Of a stretch of DNA of 64,000 nucleotides, positions 43,649-52,646 are shown piece after piece. Made by a program: the position numbers and the translations under genes. The stretch is taken from assembly GCA_039587475.1 (NCBI GenBank), contig JBDHIK010000300.1, forward strand, positions 39,450 to 103,449, given 5' to 3'. Position 1 is the first letter of the stretch. Every line of letters begins with the position of its first letter. The notes beneath the pieces were generated by a model. It ran no database searches, was not told the DNA's origin, and saw nothing but the letters and a program-made list of their open reading frames with translations. The stretch is from N074bin45 sp039587475 (GTDB taxonomy: Bacteria; Gemmatimonadota; Gemmatimonadetes; Gemmatimonadales; GWC2-71-9).

Positions 43649-45265
43649 TCAGTTCCAGTCAGCCAGGCCGAGCCGGGGCCTCGAGTACTCGGCAGCACTC
43701 TCGAGGCGCCGTAAGGCAGCGGCGATGTCGTTGGGAAGGACGGCGACGCCCGCTCCCGTCTTGAGCCGCTCGAGTGGGGCCCAGTCCTGTGGAAATATGG
43801 TGCCGGGGTTCAGCATGTGCCCGGGGTCGAAGGCGTCCTTGACCTGGAGCAACAGGGTCATGACCTCCCCTCCATAGACACGTTCCACCAGTCCGGCACG
43901 AAGCCGTCCATCGCCATGTTCGCCGGCGGTGGTCCCGCCAAGGCGCAGCACTTCGTCGGTCACCTCGAAGAGCAGGGCGCGCACGGCCTCCTCCCAGCCA
44001 GGGTCGGACACATCCGGGAGGAGGTTCACATGCAAATGCCCGTCACCGGCATGCCCGAATATAACGACGGGAATCCCGGCGTTCTTCGCCGCCGCCCGGA
44101 TGAAGGAGAGGTAGTCGGTCAGTCGCTCGAGCGGAACACACCCGTCCTCGATGACTTGCAAGGAACGTCGCGAGTCGGGGAGGCGCGCCAGGGTGGGGCT
44201 GGCAGCGTGGCGGAGCCGCCAGAGTTCGGCGACCTCCTCGGCGGTCAGCGCGGTGCGGACGTCATCGACCCGGTCCTCGATCGCCCGCACCGCATCACCC
44301 ACCCTGCCACGGAGCGCGGCCTGGTCGTCGCCCTCGAACTCCACCAGTAACACGGCGTCACCGCCGGGTCGCTGTTCTTCCGGGACGACCTCCAGAAAGC
44401 TTCGATCCAGGAGTTCCACCGCGGAGGGGCCCAGGCGCAACAGTGCCGTCACCACCTCGACCAGCGCCGACAGGTCTCGCAATTGCACCAGCATGCCGGC
44501 CTGGTGCCCTGGAATCGGGGCCAGGCGCCACTCGATGCTGGTGATGAGGCCCAGGGTTCCCTCTGATCCGATGATGAGGTCGAGCACGTCGCCCGAGTCG
44601 AGATAGGCATCCAGCCCCAGCCCGGCAGTGTTCTTCGTGGTCCTGGGGAACCGGCTCCGGATGAGACGCCGCGCCTTGTGGATACCATCCGCCACGCCGT
44701 CCTGGAACCGCACCAGGGCGGCGCAGTCCATAAGCGCCGCTCCGCGCTCCAGACGCGCCGGTTCCCCATCGGCCGTAACCATTTCGACGGCTCGGACCCA
44801 GGCGCGGACTGGTCCGTGCCGGAGCGATCGTGCGCCTGCGGCGTTGGTGGCAACCATGCCACCCAACGTAGCGAAGGCGCCACTGGACGGGTCCGGAGGG
44901 AGTCGCAGGCCATGGATTGCCGCGGCCTCGGTCAACCTCCCCCAGGTGACGCCAGGCCGGGTCACCGCCACAGCGGCTTGGGGATCGACCGTCACCTCCG
45001 CTCCCCCAAGCTGGTTGAGGTCGACGATGACACCGCTCCCCACGGAACTTCCCGAGACCGCGCTCCCGGCGCCTCGGGCGATCAGGGGGTGGCCCTGTGA
45101 CCGAGCCCAGGTCACCAGAGTACGGAGGTCCCGGTCGGTTTCCGGTATGGCGACCGCCATGGGCATCATGCGATAGATGCCTGCGCCCTCGGCATAGGCG
45201 GCCCGGGCCCGCTGGTCGGTTCGGAAGATCCCTTCGAATCCGGGTGGGGCTGCGACCGTTGCCAT
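43649..45265 (-). CDS. GlcD-type FAD-linked oxidase
   Basis: 538 residues. The N-terminal PCMH FAD-binding domain shows 'PLIARGAGSAVSGSSVGSGVIVDLNQL', 'GLRLPPDPSSGAFATLGGMVATNAAGARSLRHG' and 'LIIGSEGTLGLITSIEWRL'. The C-terminal cap has the metal-site-like 'VVIFGHAGDGHLHVNLLPD' and 'TAGEHGDGRL'. It oxidises a 2-hydroxy acid such as D-lactate or glycolate; the substrate cannot be told. It is a single chain without a CCG-type Fe-S tail. It sits seven bases after the squalene synthase gene and two bases before thyA. Confidence 0.92.
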   Translation of the reverse strand: MATVAAPPGFEGIFRTDQRARAAYAEGAGIYRMMPMAVAIPETDRDLRTLVTWARSQGHPLIARGAGSAVSGSSVGSGVIVDLNQLGGAEVTVDPQAAVAVTRPGVTWGRLTEAAAIHGLRLPPDPSSGAFATLGGMVATNAAGARSLRHGPVRAWVRAVEMVTADGEPARLERGAALMDCAALVRFQDGVADGIHKARRLIRSRFPRTTKNTAGLGLDAYLDSGDVLDLIIGSEGTLGLITSIEWRLAPIPGHQAGMLVQLRDLSALVEVVTALLRLGPSAVELLDRSFLEVVPEEQRPGGDAVLLVEFEGDDQAALRGRVGDAVRAIEDRVDDVRTALTAEEVAELWRLRHAASPTLARLPDSRRSLQVIEDGCVPLERLTDYLSFIRAAAKNAGIPVVIFGHAGDGHLHVNLLPDVSDPGWEEAVRALLFEVTDEVLRLGGTTAGEHGDGRLRAGLVERVYGGEVMTLLLQVKDAFDPGHMLNPGTIFPQDWAPLERLKTGAGVAVLPNDIAAALRRLESAAEYSRPRLGLADWN

Positions 45266-45272
45266 GGTTGCG

Positions 45273-46346
45273 TTACGACCACCGGCTCAGTCGCCGGAAG
45301 TACCAGCGAATCAGGGTGTTGCTCGGGGCGACGAAAAAGCTCATGGCCAGAATACGGTAGACCTCTCGGCGAGAGATCTTGACGGTACGCCCTTCGACGA
45401 GGCCGCCGTCTTCAGCGGCAGCCAGTCGCAGCGTCCGCACGGCGAAGAACAGCGATGTCATGCAGAAGAGCCGCACCCGGTACTGCGTGGCCGGCAGCGT
45501 GGTGGTGTAGTCCAGGGCGTCCTGCAAATGCCCACGCGCCTTGGTGATGAGCTCCGCGAACACCCTTCGTGACGGTTCCTGCCGATCGGGCCCGAACAGG
45601 CTCTCGACGTCGATGCCCTCTCGTTCGCACAGCTCTCGGGGGATGAAGCTCCAACCCCGACGATGATCCTGGGAGGCGTCCTTGATGATGTTCGTGAGCT
45701 GGAGGCCCAGGCCGAAACTGGTCGCGTTGGCCGAAAGGCGGGGGATGCGATCCTGATCTCGCCGTCGAAACCTGAGACCATACAGGCCGGTCAGGAGATG
45801 CCCTACCGTCCCGGCGACGTAGTAGCAGTAGCGGTCGAGATCCTCCAGGGTCGCCAGGGTCGGCAAGCCGCTGTCGGACCCTTCAGGCCCGCGGCTGAAT
45901 TCGATCATCCCCCGGGCCATTTCTTCGACCCAGGGCCGGATCGCCTCCTGCTCGGCCGGCGTCAATCGCTGGAAGGTTCGGAGCACCCGGTCGGCGTGAC
46001 GGCACAGGTGGTCTTCGGCGTTCCCCGACGCGTCGAAGGTCCGGCGCAAGTATTCCACGTCGTCCCCGGGGGATCGCAGAGACAGGGCGAACTGTTCCAG
46101 GAGATGATGCTTGTCTGCCAGCGGGAGCGTGGCGTCATCCTCGATCGTGTCGGCAATCCGGCACAGGAGATACGACACGGTCACGGATCGCTTGAGATCC
46201 GCGGGAAGGAGTCGGATGCACAACGCGAAGGTGCGTGACACCTTCGGCAAGGCCGCCACACAATAGGCCCAATCAGCGCCCGCGTCCGCCGGGTGCGGTG
46301 CCAGGGGCGGGGTCTCCGGAGTCTGAGGTCGAACGCTGGATGTCAC
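45273..46346 (-). CDS. Squalene/phytoene synthase family protein
   Basis: 357 residues, GTG start. It condenses two prenyl diphosphates head to head. The first Asp-rich site is 'RIADTIEDDA', the second 'LQLTNIIKDASQDHRRGWSFIP'. 'DLDRYCYYVAGTVGHLLTGLYGLRF' and 'KVSRTFALCIRLLP' look closer to squalene synthase than to phytoene synthase. The second motif reads DASQD where most members have DxxED. It would feed hopanoid or carotenoid synthesis, but no cyclase or desaturase gene of known type is adjacent. Confidence 0.9.
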   Translation of the reverse strand: MTSSVRPQTPETPPLAPHPADAGADWAYCVAALPKVSRTFALCIRLLPADLKRSVTVSYLLCRIADTIEDDATLPLADKHHLLEQFALSLRSPGDDVEYLRRTFDASGNAEDHLCRHADRVLRTFQRLTPAEQEAIRPWVEEMARGMIEFSRGPEGSDSGLPTLATLEDLDRYCYYVAGTVGHLLTGLYGLRFRRRDQDRIPRLSANATSFGLGLQLTNIIKDASQDHRRGWSFIPRELCEREGIDVESLFGPDRQEPSRRVFAELITKARGHLQDALDYTTTLPATQYRVRLFCMTSLFFAVRTLRLAAAEDGGLVEGRTVKISRREVYRILAMSFFVAPSNTLIRWYFRRLSRWS

Positions 46347-46399
46347 GGCTGGAAGTTAGTTGCGGGCCATTGGCGCAGCCACCGGGCCAGAAGAACGAC

Positions 46400-46897
46400 T
46401 CAGCCCCCCGTCCTGGTGCCATAGCGCAGTCGTATCGCCTCCAGGCTGCGGATGACGCGGAGCAGGGCGGGGTTGTCGTTGGGCACCTGTTGATCCAGCT
46501 CCCTGGGTGGCAGTGACGGATCGGCCAGAGGCCGATACACCAGCTCGACCGTCACGTGGCTGTGTCGCGGAGCCCCAGGCTCGACCCAGCCTTGCAGCCT
46601 CACGACATCGGGGCCGAGGGGCCAGGCCTCGGTGGGATCGCCAGTGTTCGCGTCGAACCACGGCGAGGCCAGGTAGCCGTCCTGGGGCTCAACGATGTCC
46701 ACCGGAATGGAATCCAGAGACAACTGATCGGCCACCTCCTGGGTGGCCCGAGCGCGTTCCAGTCCCAACTCGATTCTCACGGCCCCGGTGACGGGCACGA
46801 CCTGCGGTGGCCGGGTGCTGTTGGGGTTGCAACCCGCCACCCCCGCCACCACGACGACGGCCACTCGCCGCGCCAGGCCCCCGCGCTCGCCGGGCAC
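46400..46897 (-). CDS. Lipoprotein of unknown function
   Basis: 165 residues from a GTG two bases after the hydroxyacyl-CoA dehydrogenase stop. The leader 'RRVAVVVVAGVAGC' has a lipobox with Cys at residue 23. The mature part ('VTGAVRIELGLERARATQEVADQL', 'RLQGWVEPGAPRHSHVTVELVYRPLADPSLPPRELDQQ') is strand-rich and unrecognised. A later GTG would give a leader that is too short. No clear ribosome site is visible, so its translation may be coupled to the gene before it. Confidence 0.65.
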   Translation of the reverse strand: MPGERGGLARRVAVVVVAGVAGCNPNSTRPPQVVPVTGAVRIELGLERARATQEVADQLSLDSIPVDIVEPQDGYLASPWFDANTGDPTEAWPLGPDVVRLQGWVEPGAPRHSHVTVELVYRPLADPSLPPRELDQQVPNDNPALLRVIRSLEAIRLRYGTRTGG

Positions 46898-46899
46898 GT

Positions 46900-47787
46900 T
46901 CAGAGACCGAGTTCCATCGGGGTGGGCGGGTTGTCGCCGTAGTCGTAGAAGCCCTTGCCGCTCTTGCGGCCATACAGGCCCGCCATGACCATGCGCTTGA
47001 GCAACGGCGGTGGCGCATAGCGCTGCTCGCGATACTCCTCGAACATGATCTCGGCAATCTTGTACGTGGTGTCGTTGCCGACGAAGTCGAGCAGCGTCAG
47101 CGGCCCCATCGGGTAGCCGCAACCCAGCTGCATGGCCTGATCGATATCGGTGATCGACGCGACGCCGGTCTCCAGGGCGCGAATGGCGTCGAGCAGATAG
47201 GGCACCAGCAGGAGGTTCACGATGAACCCCGAATTGTCCTTCGCGGCGACCGCCACCTTCCCGAGACTCTTGGCGAACGCGAACGCGCGATCGAACGGCT
47301 CCTGCCCCGTCGTGACGGTCCGAACCACCTCGACCAGCTTCATGAGGGGCACGGGATTGAAGAAGTGCAGGCCGACGAAGTGGTCCGGCCGCGACGTGGC
47401 GGCGGCCATGGCGGCGATCGTCAGGCTCGAAGTGTTCGACGCGAAGATCGTGTGTGGCGCACACTGCCCATCGAGCTCCTTCCACATGGTGTTCTTGAGC
47501 TCCAGGTCCTCCGTCACGGCCTCGATGATGATGTCGCAGCCCGCCACCGCGCCGAGGTCCGTGACGAAGGACAAACGCCCCAGGGCGGCATCGCGCTCGT
47601 CATCGGTCATCTTGCCCTTCTCGACGAACTTGCCGAGCGATTTCTCGATTCCGGCTCGCCCCTTGTCGAGCGGCGCCTGAGCGACTTCGCGTACCGTCGT
47701 CGCATAGCCCGCCGCAGCGGCCACCTGTGCGATGCCGCTGCCCATGAGCCCGCAGCCGAGTACTCCGACCTTCGAAATGTCCGTCAT
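46900..47787 (-). CDS. 3-hydroxyacyl-CoA dehydrogenase (3-hydroxybutyryl-CoA type)
   Basis: 295 residues, single-function length. It interconverts 3-hydroxyacyl-CoA and 3-ketoacyl-CoA with NAD(H). The Rossmann motif is 'VGVLGCGLMGSGIAQVAAAAGY'. Catalytic residues are in 'FASNTSSLTI' and 'GLHFFNPVPLMKLVEVV', and the C-terminal domain has 'GFIVNLLLVPYLLDAIRALETG'. With the thiolase at 49520 it could serve fatty acid oxidation or butyrate-type metabolism. Confidence 0.95.
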   Translation of the reverse strand: MTDISKVGVLGCGLMGSGIAQVAAAAGYATTVREVAQAPLDKGRAGIEKSLGKFVEKGKMTDDERDAALGRLSFVTDLGAVAGCDIIIEAVTEDLELKNTMWKELDGQCAPHTIFASNTSSLTIAAMAAATSRPDHFVGLHFFNPVPLMKLVEVVRTVTTGQEPFDRAFAFAKSLGKVAVAAKDNSGFIVNLLLVPYLLDAIRALETGVASITDIDQAMQLGCGYPMGPLTLLDFVGNDTTYKIAEIMFEEYREQRYAPPPLLKRMVMAGLYGRKSGKGFYDYGDNPPTPMELGL

Positions 47788-47812
47788 TGCATGCGTATCC
47801 GTGTTGGAAGGT

Positions 47813-48646
47813 TCAGGATCCGAGAGCCTTTCGTACTTCGTTCGTTACGACCTGGAGCAGGCTGGCCTGTCCGGACGGCAGTTCGTGTCCCGGTTTGACC
47901 GTGCCCCGCTCGAGATGGTCCAGCGCGCGCTCCAGCCCCAACCGTGTGCGTGCCAGGGTGGGACGGTAGCTCCGCCAGATCACACTGGCGAGGGCTGCAC
48001 CCGCGATGACCGGGATCGGCATGAGCACCAGCAGGGCTCCGGTGCTGGCAAGCACGGCCGTGCCGACCGCGCCCCCACCAAGAAACAGTGCACCAAAACC
48101 GAGATGCTCGTTGCGCGGGGTCTTCAGGTCGGCCTGCAACCGGACGTGGCAGTAGCCGGGCTCCAACTCCGTGATGATGGCGGTCACCTGCTTGGCTTTG
48201 GCCAGCATGAAGGGTTTCCGGCCCCCGCCCAGAGCTGCCGAGGAACGCTTGAAGGCCACTTGGAGTCCCGGCAACGGTTCCCAGTCGATCCGTCCGGGCC
48301 GTTGCCGCTGAATGGCCAGCAGTTCCTCGTCCTCGACCCACTTCATCATCGTCCGCTCGATCCCGGCCCGCTCGCCACGGATGACCCGCTCGGCTTCGGC
48401 GGTCGCCGTGCCGACGACCCGCTCCACCACACCCGAGGCAATGACCTCGGGCGACCTGTTCTGCTCCTCCAGCAGGGCTTGTTGCAGGAATCGACCCGGA
48501 ATACCCACTTCTTTGCCAAGCTGTCGTACCTCGTCCCACGTCAGATCGTCGCCAACCTCCCGTTCCGCGGTTTGCAGTTCCGCGGCGCGCATGATGATGC
48601 GCTCCAATGCGGCCCGGTCGACACGTCGTGGGACGAGGTCGCTCAT
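47813..48646 (-). CDS. Membrane protein of unknown function next to slipin
   Basis: 277 residues beginning directly after the slipin stop. The N-terminal 60 residues are helical ('AALERIIMRAAELQTAEREVGDDLTWDEVRQLGKEVGIPGRFLQQALLEEQ') and resemble a module I associate with uncharacterised proteins of this phylum. A mixed domain follows, then two helices around residues 188-230 ('LGFGALFLGGGAVGTAVLASTGALLVLMPIPVIAGAALASVIW'). Its position suggests it works with the stomatin-like protein in the membrane. No family name can be given. Confidence 0.75.
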   Translation of the reverse strand: MSDLVPRRVDRAALERIIMRAAELQTAEREVGDDLTWDEVRQLGKEVGIPGRFLQQALLEEQNRSPEVIASGVVERVVGTATAEAERVIRGERAGIERTMMKWVEDEELLAIQRQRPGRIDWEPLPGLQVAFKRSSAALGGGRKPFMLAKAKQVTAIITELEPGYCHVRLQADLKTPRNEHLGFGALFLGGGAVGTAVLASTGALLVLMPIPVIAGAALASVIWRSYRPTLARTRLGLERALDHLERGTVKPGHELPSGQASLLQVVTNEVRKALGS

Positions 48647-49507
48647 CTAGTCGGTGCGCTTGGCCGGGTCGGGTTCGCGCTGTTCCTCCACCTGGACCTT
48701 GGGTAACGCGTCGAGGAGGCTGCCGGCGGTCAGCGCCTCCGGGGCCGCCGCGGCGCTGGTTTCGCCGCCGCCGGTTCGCGTGAGAAACGGCTTGAACAAC
48801 TCGATCGGAATGGGGAAGATCGTCGTGGAGTTGTTCTCCGCAGCGATTTCGGTCACGGTCTGGAGGTAGCGCAACTGGATGGCGCTTGGTTCCGTCGCCA
48901 GGGTGGCCGCCGCCTGGGCCAGCGTGGTCGAGGCCTGCAGCTCGCCCTGGGCAGCGATGACCTTGCCGCGCCGTTCCCGCTCCGCTTCCGCTTGCCGCGC
49001 CATGGCGCGCTTCATCAGTTCGGGGAGATCGACGTCTTTGACTTCCACCGCCGACACCTCGATACCCCAGGGATCGGTGCGCTCATCGATGATGGTCTTG
49101 AGGATGCCGTTGATCTTCTCGCGATCGGACAACAGTTCGTCCAGTTCGACCTCGCCCAGCACGGCCCGGAGGGTGGTTTGCGCCAGCTGACTCGTGGCGT
49201 AGAGATAGTCTTCGATGTCGATCACCGCACGCGCCGGCTCCGTCACCCTCATGTAGAGGACGGCATTGACCTTGACCGAGACGTTGTCTCGGGTGATGAC
49301 GTCCTGTGGCGGGATATCCAATGCCATGATGCGGAGCGATACCCGCTTCTGGACGGCAAGACCGAGGGGGAGAAAGATCAGGCCCGGCCCCTTGGTGCGT
49401 TGATACTTGCCAAGAAAGAACACCACGCCACGCTCGTACTGCCGCAAGACCCTCAAGCTGGCGAATATGTAGCCGACCCCGAGGCCGGCGGCGATGAGAA
49501 GTTCCAT
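48647..49507 (-). CDS. Slipin/stomatin-like SPFH protein
   Basis: 286 residues. One N-terminal membrane hairpin is followed by the SPFH domain: 'VLRQYERGVVFFLGKYQRTKGPGLIFLPLGLAVQKRVSLRIMALDIPPQDVITRDNVSVKVNAVLYMRV'. A coiled coil comes next ('LPELMKRAMARQAEAERERRGKVIAAQGELQAS'). Slipins form large ring assemblies on the membrane and are often paired with NfeD proteases; here the partner is instead the unknown membrane protein at 47813. The gene lies 12 bases after the thiolase gene. Confidence 0.95.
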   Translation of the reverse strand: MELLIAAGLGVGYIFASLRVLRQYERGVVFFLGKYQRTKGPGLIFLPLGLAVQKRVSLRIMALDIPPQDVITRDNVSVKVNAVLYMRVTEPARAVIDIEDYLYATSQLAQTTLRAVLGEVELDELLSDREKINGILKTIIDERTDPWGIEVSAVEVKDVDLPELMKRAMARQAEAERERRGKVIAAQGELQASTTLAQAAATLATEPSAIQLRYLQTVTEIAAENNSTTIFPIPIELFKPFLTRTGGGETSAAAAPEALTAGSLLDALPKVQVEEQREPDPAKRTD

Positions 49508-49519
49508 GACAACCTCGCT

Positions 49520-50731
49520 CTAGGGCGCGAACGCCTCGACGATGACCGCTGCTCCCTGTCCGCCTCCGATACAAGCGCTTCCCACACCAAACCTGCCGCC
49601 GGTGCGTCGCAAAGCGTGAAGGAGGTGCAGCGTAATACGGGTGCCGCTGGCGGCGAGCGGATGTCCGATGGCGATGGCCCCGCCATCGGTGTTGGTCTTG
49701 TCGCGGTCGAGTCCCATCTCACGCTCCACCGCGAGATATTGGGCCGAGAACGCCTCGTTGACTTCGACGAGATCCATGTCGCTCAACGCCATGTCCGCCT
49801 TGCTCAGGGCCTTGGCGATGGCCGGAGCCGGGCCGATGCCCATGTACTTCGGTTCTACGCCGACGAGGCCCCAGGCGACGAGCCGCCCGATGGGGGTGAG
49901 GCCATGGTCCCTGGCAGCCGCCTCGGAGGCGATGACCACCGCCGCACCACCGTCACAGATGCCCGAGGCGTTGCCGGCTGTAACCACCCCATCCGCCTTG
50001 AAGTACGGTGGCAGCTTCGCCAGGCCCTCAGGAGTCGTGTCGGGTCGCATGTGCTCATCGGCGCGCCACGGCTCCATCGCCTTGGTTTTGCGGTTCTTGA
50101 TGGGGACGGGGATCACTTCGTCATCGAAATGCCCTCCGTTCCAGGCTGCCTGCGCCGCCAACTGGCTGCGAAGGGCGTATTCGTCCACGGCCTCACGCGG
50201 GATGGCGTACTTGTCGGCCAGGTTCTCGGCCGTCTCGGCCATGGAGAAGCCGCACTGCGGGTCTTGCAGCGATTCCCACAGCAAGTCCTCGAACGGCGGC
50301 GCCGGGCCCAGCCGGAGCCCCCACCTGGCCCCGCGGACGACATGCGGCGCTTGACTCATGGATTCGGCGCCGCCGGCCAGCACCGTCGCCGATTCACCCA
50401 GCATGATCTGTTGCGCGCCTTGGATGATCGACTCGAAGCCGGAACCGCACAGTCGGTTCACGGTGACCGCCGGGGTTTCGATGGGGAGGCCGGCGTGCAG
50501 GGCGACGTGCCGGGCCATATAGATGGCGTCCGCCGAGGTCTGGAGGGCGTTCCCGAACACGACGTGGTCTACCTTGCCGGCCTCCACGCCGGCCCGTTCG
50601 AGGGCCTGCTGGGCCGCTATGGTGCCTAGATCGATGGCGCTGTGGTTCTTGAGGGTGCCGCCAAAACTGCCAAAACCCGTCCGCACCCCGGACAGGAACA
50701 CTACATCGGTATCGTGACCCTGGGTCTTCAT
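49520..50731 (-). CDS. Thiolase family acetyl-CoA acyltransferase
   Basis: 403 residues. It condenses or cleaves acyl-CoAs. The nucleophilic cysteine is C95 in 'VNRLCGSGFE', the histidine is in 'GGAIAIGHPLAASG', and the second cysteine is in 'GSACIGGGQGAA'. Both biosynthetic (AtoB/PhaA) and degradative (FadA) roles are possible. It is the step next to the hydroxyacyl-CoA dehydrogenase encoded at 46900, from which it is separated by the slipin pair. Confidence 0.95.
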   Translation of the reverse strand: MKTQGHDTDVVFLSGVRTGFGSFGGTLKNHSAIDLGTIAAQQALERAGVEAGKVDHVVFGNALQTSADAIYMARHVALHAGLPIETPAVTVNRLCGSGFESIIQGAQQIMLGESATVLAGGAESMSQAPHVVRGARWGLRLGPAPPFEDLLWESLQDPQCGFSMAETAENLADKYAIPREAVDEYALRSQLAAQAAWNGGHFDDEVIPVPIKNRKTKAMEPWRADEHMRPDTTPEGLAKLPPYFKADGVVTAGNASGICDGGAAVVIASEAAARDHGLTPIGRLVAWGLVGVEPKYMGIGPAPAIAKALSKADMALSDMDLVEVNEAFSAQYLAVEREMGLDRDKTNTDGGAIAIGHPLAASGTRITLHLLHALRRTGGRFGVGSACIGGGQGAAVIVEAFAP

Positions 50732-50812
50732 GTGTTGCAGGCTCCACGCGCGAGGAATCGTTGTCGAGCCCTGAAATATGGTCGGTTCCGGAGGGAACCG
50801 GGAGGCGGCCCT

Positions 50813-51865
50813 TCAGGCCTGGGTGACGGCCTCTTCCAGCGCCCGTGCCACCTCACGAGTCCCGGACGTCCCGCCGATATCGCCCGTGGTCGGTCCGTCC
50901 TCCAGGACCAGTTGGACGGCCCTCTCGAGCCGCAGGCCTGCGGGTTCGTGTCCCAGGGACCTGAGCAGCAGTGCGCCGGTCAGCACCATGGCCATGGGGT
51001 TGGCCACGTTTCTGCCGGCCAAGGGAGGGGCTGATCCGTGGACCGGTTCGAACAACCCCGGTGCCCCCGGGCGGAGGTTGGCGGAGGCAGCCATGCCCAG
51101 CCCACCGACCAGGCCGGCGCCCAGATCGGACAGGATGTCGCCGTACAGGTTGTTGGCCACGATGACGGAGAACCGTTCCGGGTCGCGGACCAACTCCATG
51201 GCGAGGGCATCGACGTAGCGGTGCTCCCGTTCCACCTGAGGGAAGTCGCCCCCAACGGCTTCGAACACCTCTCTCCAGATCCGCTGGAACGGGATGGCGT
51301 TGGACTTGTCGCTGAGCGTGACGCGTGTCCGGTCGTGGTCCCTGGCCCAGGCGAACGCGGCGCGGATGATCCGTGTCACGCCCGTCCTCGAGTTGATCTC
51401 CTCCGAGATGTGCTCTTCATCCTCGGAACCGACGTTTCGGGACTCTCCACGCCCGGTGTACTGTCCCTCGGTGTTCTCCCGGAAGATGGCGAAATCGATG
51501 TTGCACGCGTCTCGCAACGGAGTCAGCCGCGGGTGCCACAGGCGAACCGGGCGGAAGTTGATGTAGAGGTCGAGGCGGAAGCGCAGGCCCAGCAGAATGT
51601 CACGGGCGTGTTCGTTGTTGGGGACGCGCGGATCGCCCATCGCTCCCACGACGATGGCATCGGACTCATCCCGAAGGGAAGCGAACGCCTGATCGGGGAG
51701 GGTTTCTCCTGTTGCCAGGAAATGGTCTGCCGAGTAGGGAAGGTGCTCGACCTGTAGTGAGGCGCCGTCGAGGGCGGCGGCCCGATCGATGACCGGCCAG
51801 GCGGCTTCGACCACCTCGGGGCCGATTCCGTCACCGGCGATGATGGCGATGCGGTGCGTGGTCAT
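50813..51865 (-). CDS. Isocitrate/isopropylmalate dehydrogenase family protein
   Basis: 350 residues from MTTHRIAII. A beta-decarboxylating dehydrogenase: 'IAGDGIGPEVVEAAWPVID', 'NIDFAIFRENTEGQYTGRGES', 'RVTLSDKSNAIPFQRIWREVFEAV', 'VANNLYGDILSDLGAGLVGGLGMAASANLRPG' and 'FEPVHGSAPPLAGRNVANP'. The family uses NAD(P) on isopropylmalate, isocitrate, homoisocitrate or tartrate. No leucine-synthesis genes are adjacent, and the sequence resembles the tartrate/isopropylmalate-like group, so the substrate is left open. Confidence 0.92.
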   Translation of the reverse strand: MTTHRIAIIAGDGIGPEVVEAAWPVIDRAAALDGASLQVEHLPYSADHFLATGETLPDQAFASLRDESDAIVVGAMGDPRVPNNEHARDILLGLRFRLDLYINFRPVRLWHPRLTPLRDACNIDFAIFRENTEGQYTGRGESRNVGSEDEEHISEEINSRTGVTRIIRAAFAWARDHDRTRVTLSDKSNAIPFQRIWREVFEAVGGDFPQVEREHRYVDALAMELVRDPERFSVIVANNLYGDILSDLGAGLVGGLGMAASANLRPGAPGLFEPVHGSAPPLAGRNVANPMAMVLTGALLLRSLGHEPAGLRLERAVQLVLEDGPTTGDIGGTSGTREVARALEEAVTQA

Positions 51866-51873
51866 GTCTGTTG

Positions 51874-52629
51874 TCAGGTTGGGGATGTGGGGCGACCGCA
51901 CTCGACGCAGTGCCGCCACCCCGGTTCGAGTACCGCATCGCAATCGAGGCACCGGCTGGCGTCCCGGCTGCGACCGCAATGAGGACAGAAACTGACCCGT
52001 CGATTGGTCGGGATCTCGCCGCCACAGGCACCGCATGTTGGCAGGACATCTTCGGCGACATCCTCCGGTACGGCGTCGTCCGGTGCGATCTCAAAAGTGA
52101 TGTCCGGTGGCACGTCTCGGGTGGTTTCCACCGGGGCTGGATCGACGGGTGTCGGCTCCGGGATGGGCGGTGGTGTCGGTAGCCCAGGGGGGTCCTCGAG
52201 CGGGGTGAAGGCAATCACCGTCGCCTGGCCGCCTGCCGCGTCTTCCTCGTTGTCACGCTCGCCGGGAGGGCGATAGGCCTTCATGGTCTGGGCCGGGTCG
52301 GAGGCCTTGCCGGACGCGAGATTCAGGTCCACGGCCACGGTTGCGTATGTCGAGAGAACGGCCAGGTCGGGGTTGATCTCCCCGGTCTCACGGAGGAAAG
52401 CCTCCTGCGCCTTGGCCTCGTGCAGGGTCACGAAGCCGCCTTCGCCGGCGCACAGACGCAGCAGGAGCATCTCGTGATCCTCGCTGCACTCCAGGGCCAG
52501 GCGATCCCGCACGCGACGGTACGGAATCAGGGAGTGCTGAAGGTCGTACACCGTCACGGGGTCTCCGCGACGGTCGACGTCCGCCTGCACCGCCTCGATC
52601 AGTTCGTTGAACAGTCGATCCAGGGTCAT
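51874..52629 (-). CDS. Protein with C-terminal double zinc ribbon
   Basis: 251 residues from MTLDRLFNEL. The N-terminal 115 residues are helical ('DVDRRGDPVTVYDLQHSLIPYRRVRDRLALECSEDHEMLLLRL'). A Pro-rich linker (about 145-195) leads to two zinc-ribbon pairs: 'CGACGGEIPTNRRVSFCPHCGRS' and 'CLDCDAVLEPGWRHCVECGRP'. This layout suggests an adaptor or a nucleic-acid/protein-binding role. No family is known to me. It sits between rnhA and the dehydrogenase gene in a tightly packed strand. Confidence 0.72.
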   Translation of the reverse strand: MTLDRLFNELIEAVQADVDRRGDPVTVYDLQHSLIPYRRVRDRLALECSEDHEMLLLRLCAGEGGFVTLHEAKAQEAFLRETGEINPDLAVLSTYATVAVDLNLASGKASDPAQTMKAYRPPGERDNEEDAAGGQATVIAFTPLEDPPGLPTPPPIPEPTPVDPAPVETTRDVPPDITFEIAPDDAVPEDVAEDVLPTCGACGGEIPTNRRVSFCPHCGRSRDASRCLDCDAVLEPGWRHCVECGRPTSPT

Positions 52630-52646
52630 CGGGGCTCCGTCGGTCC

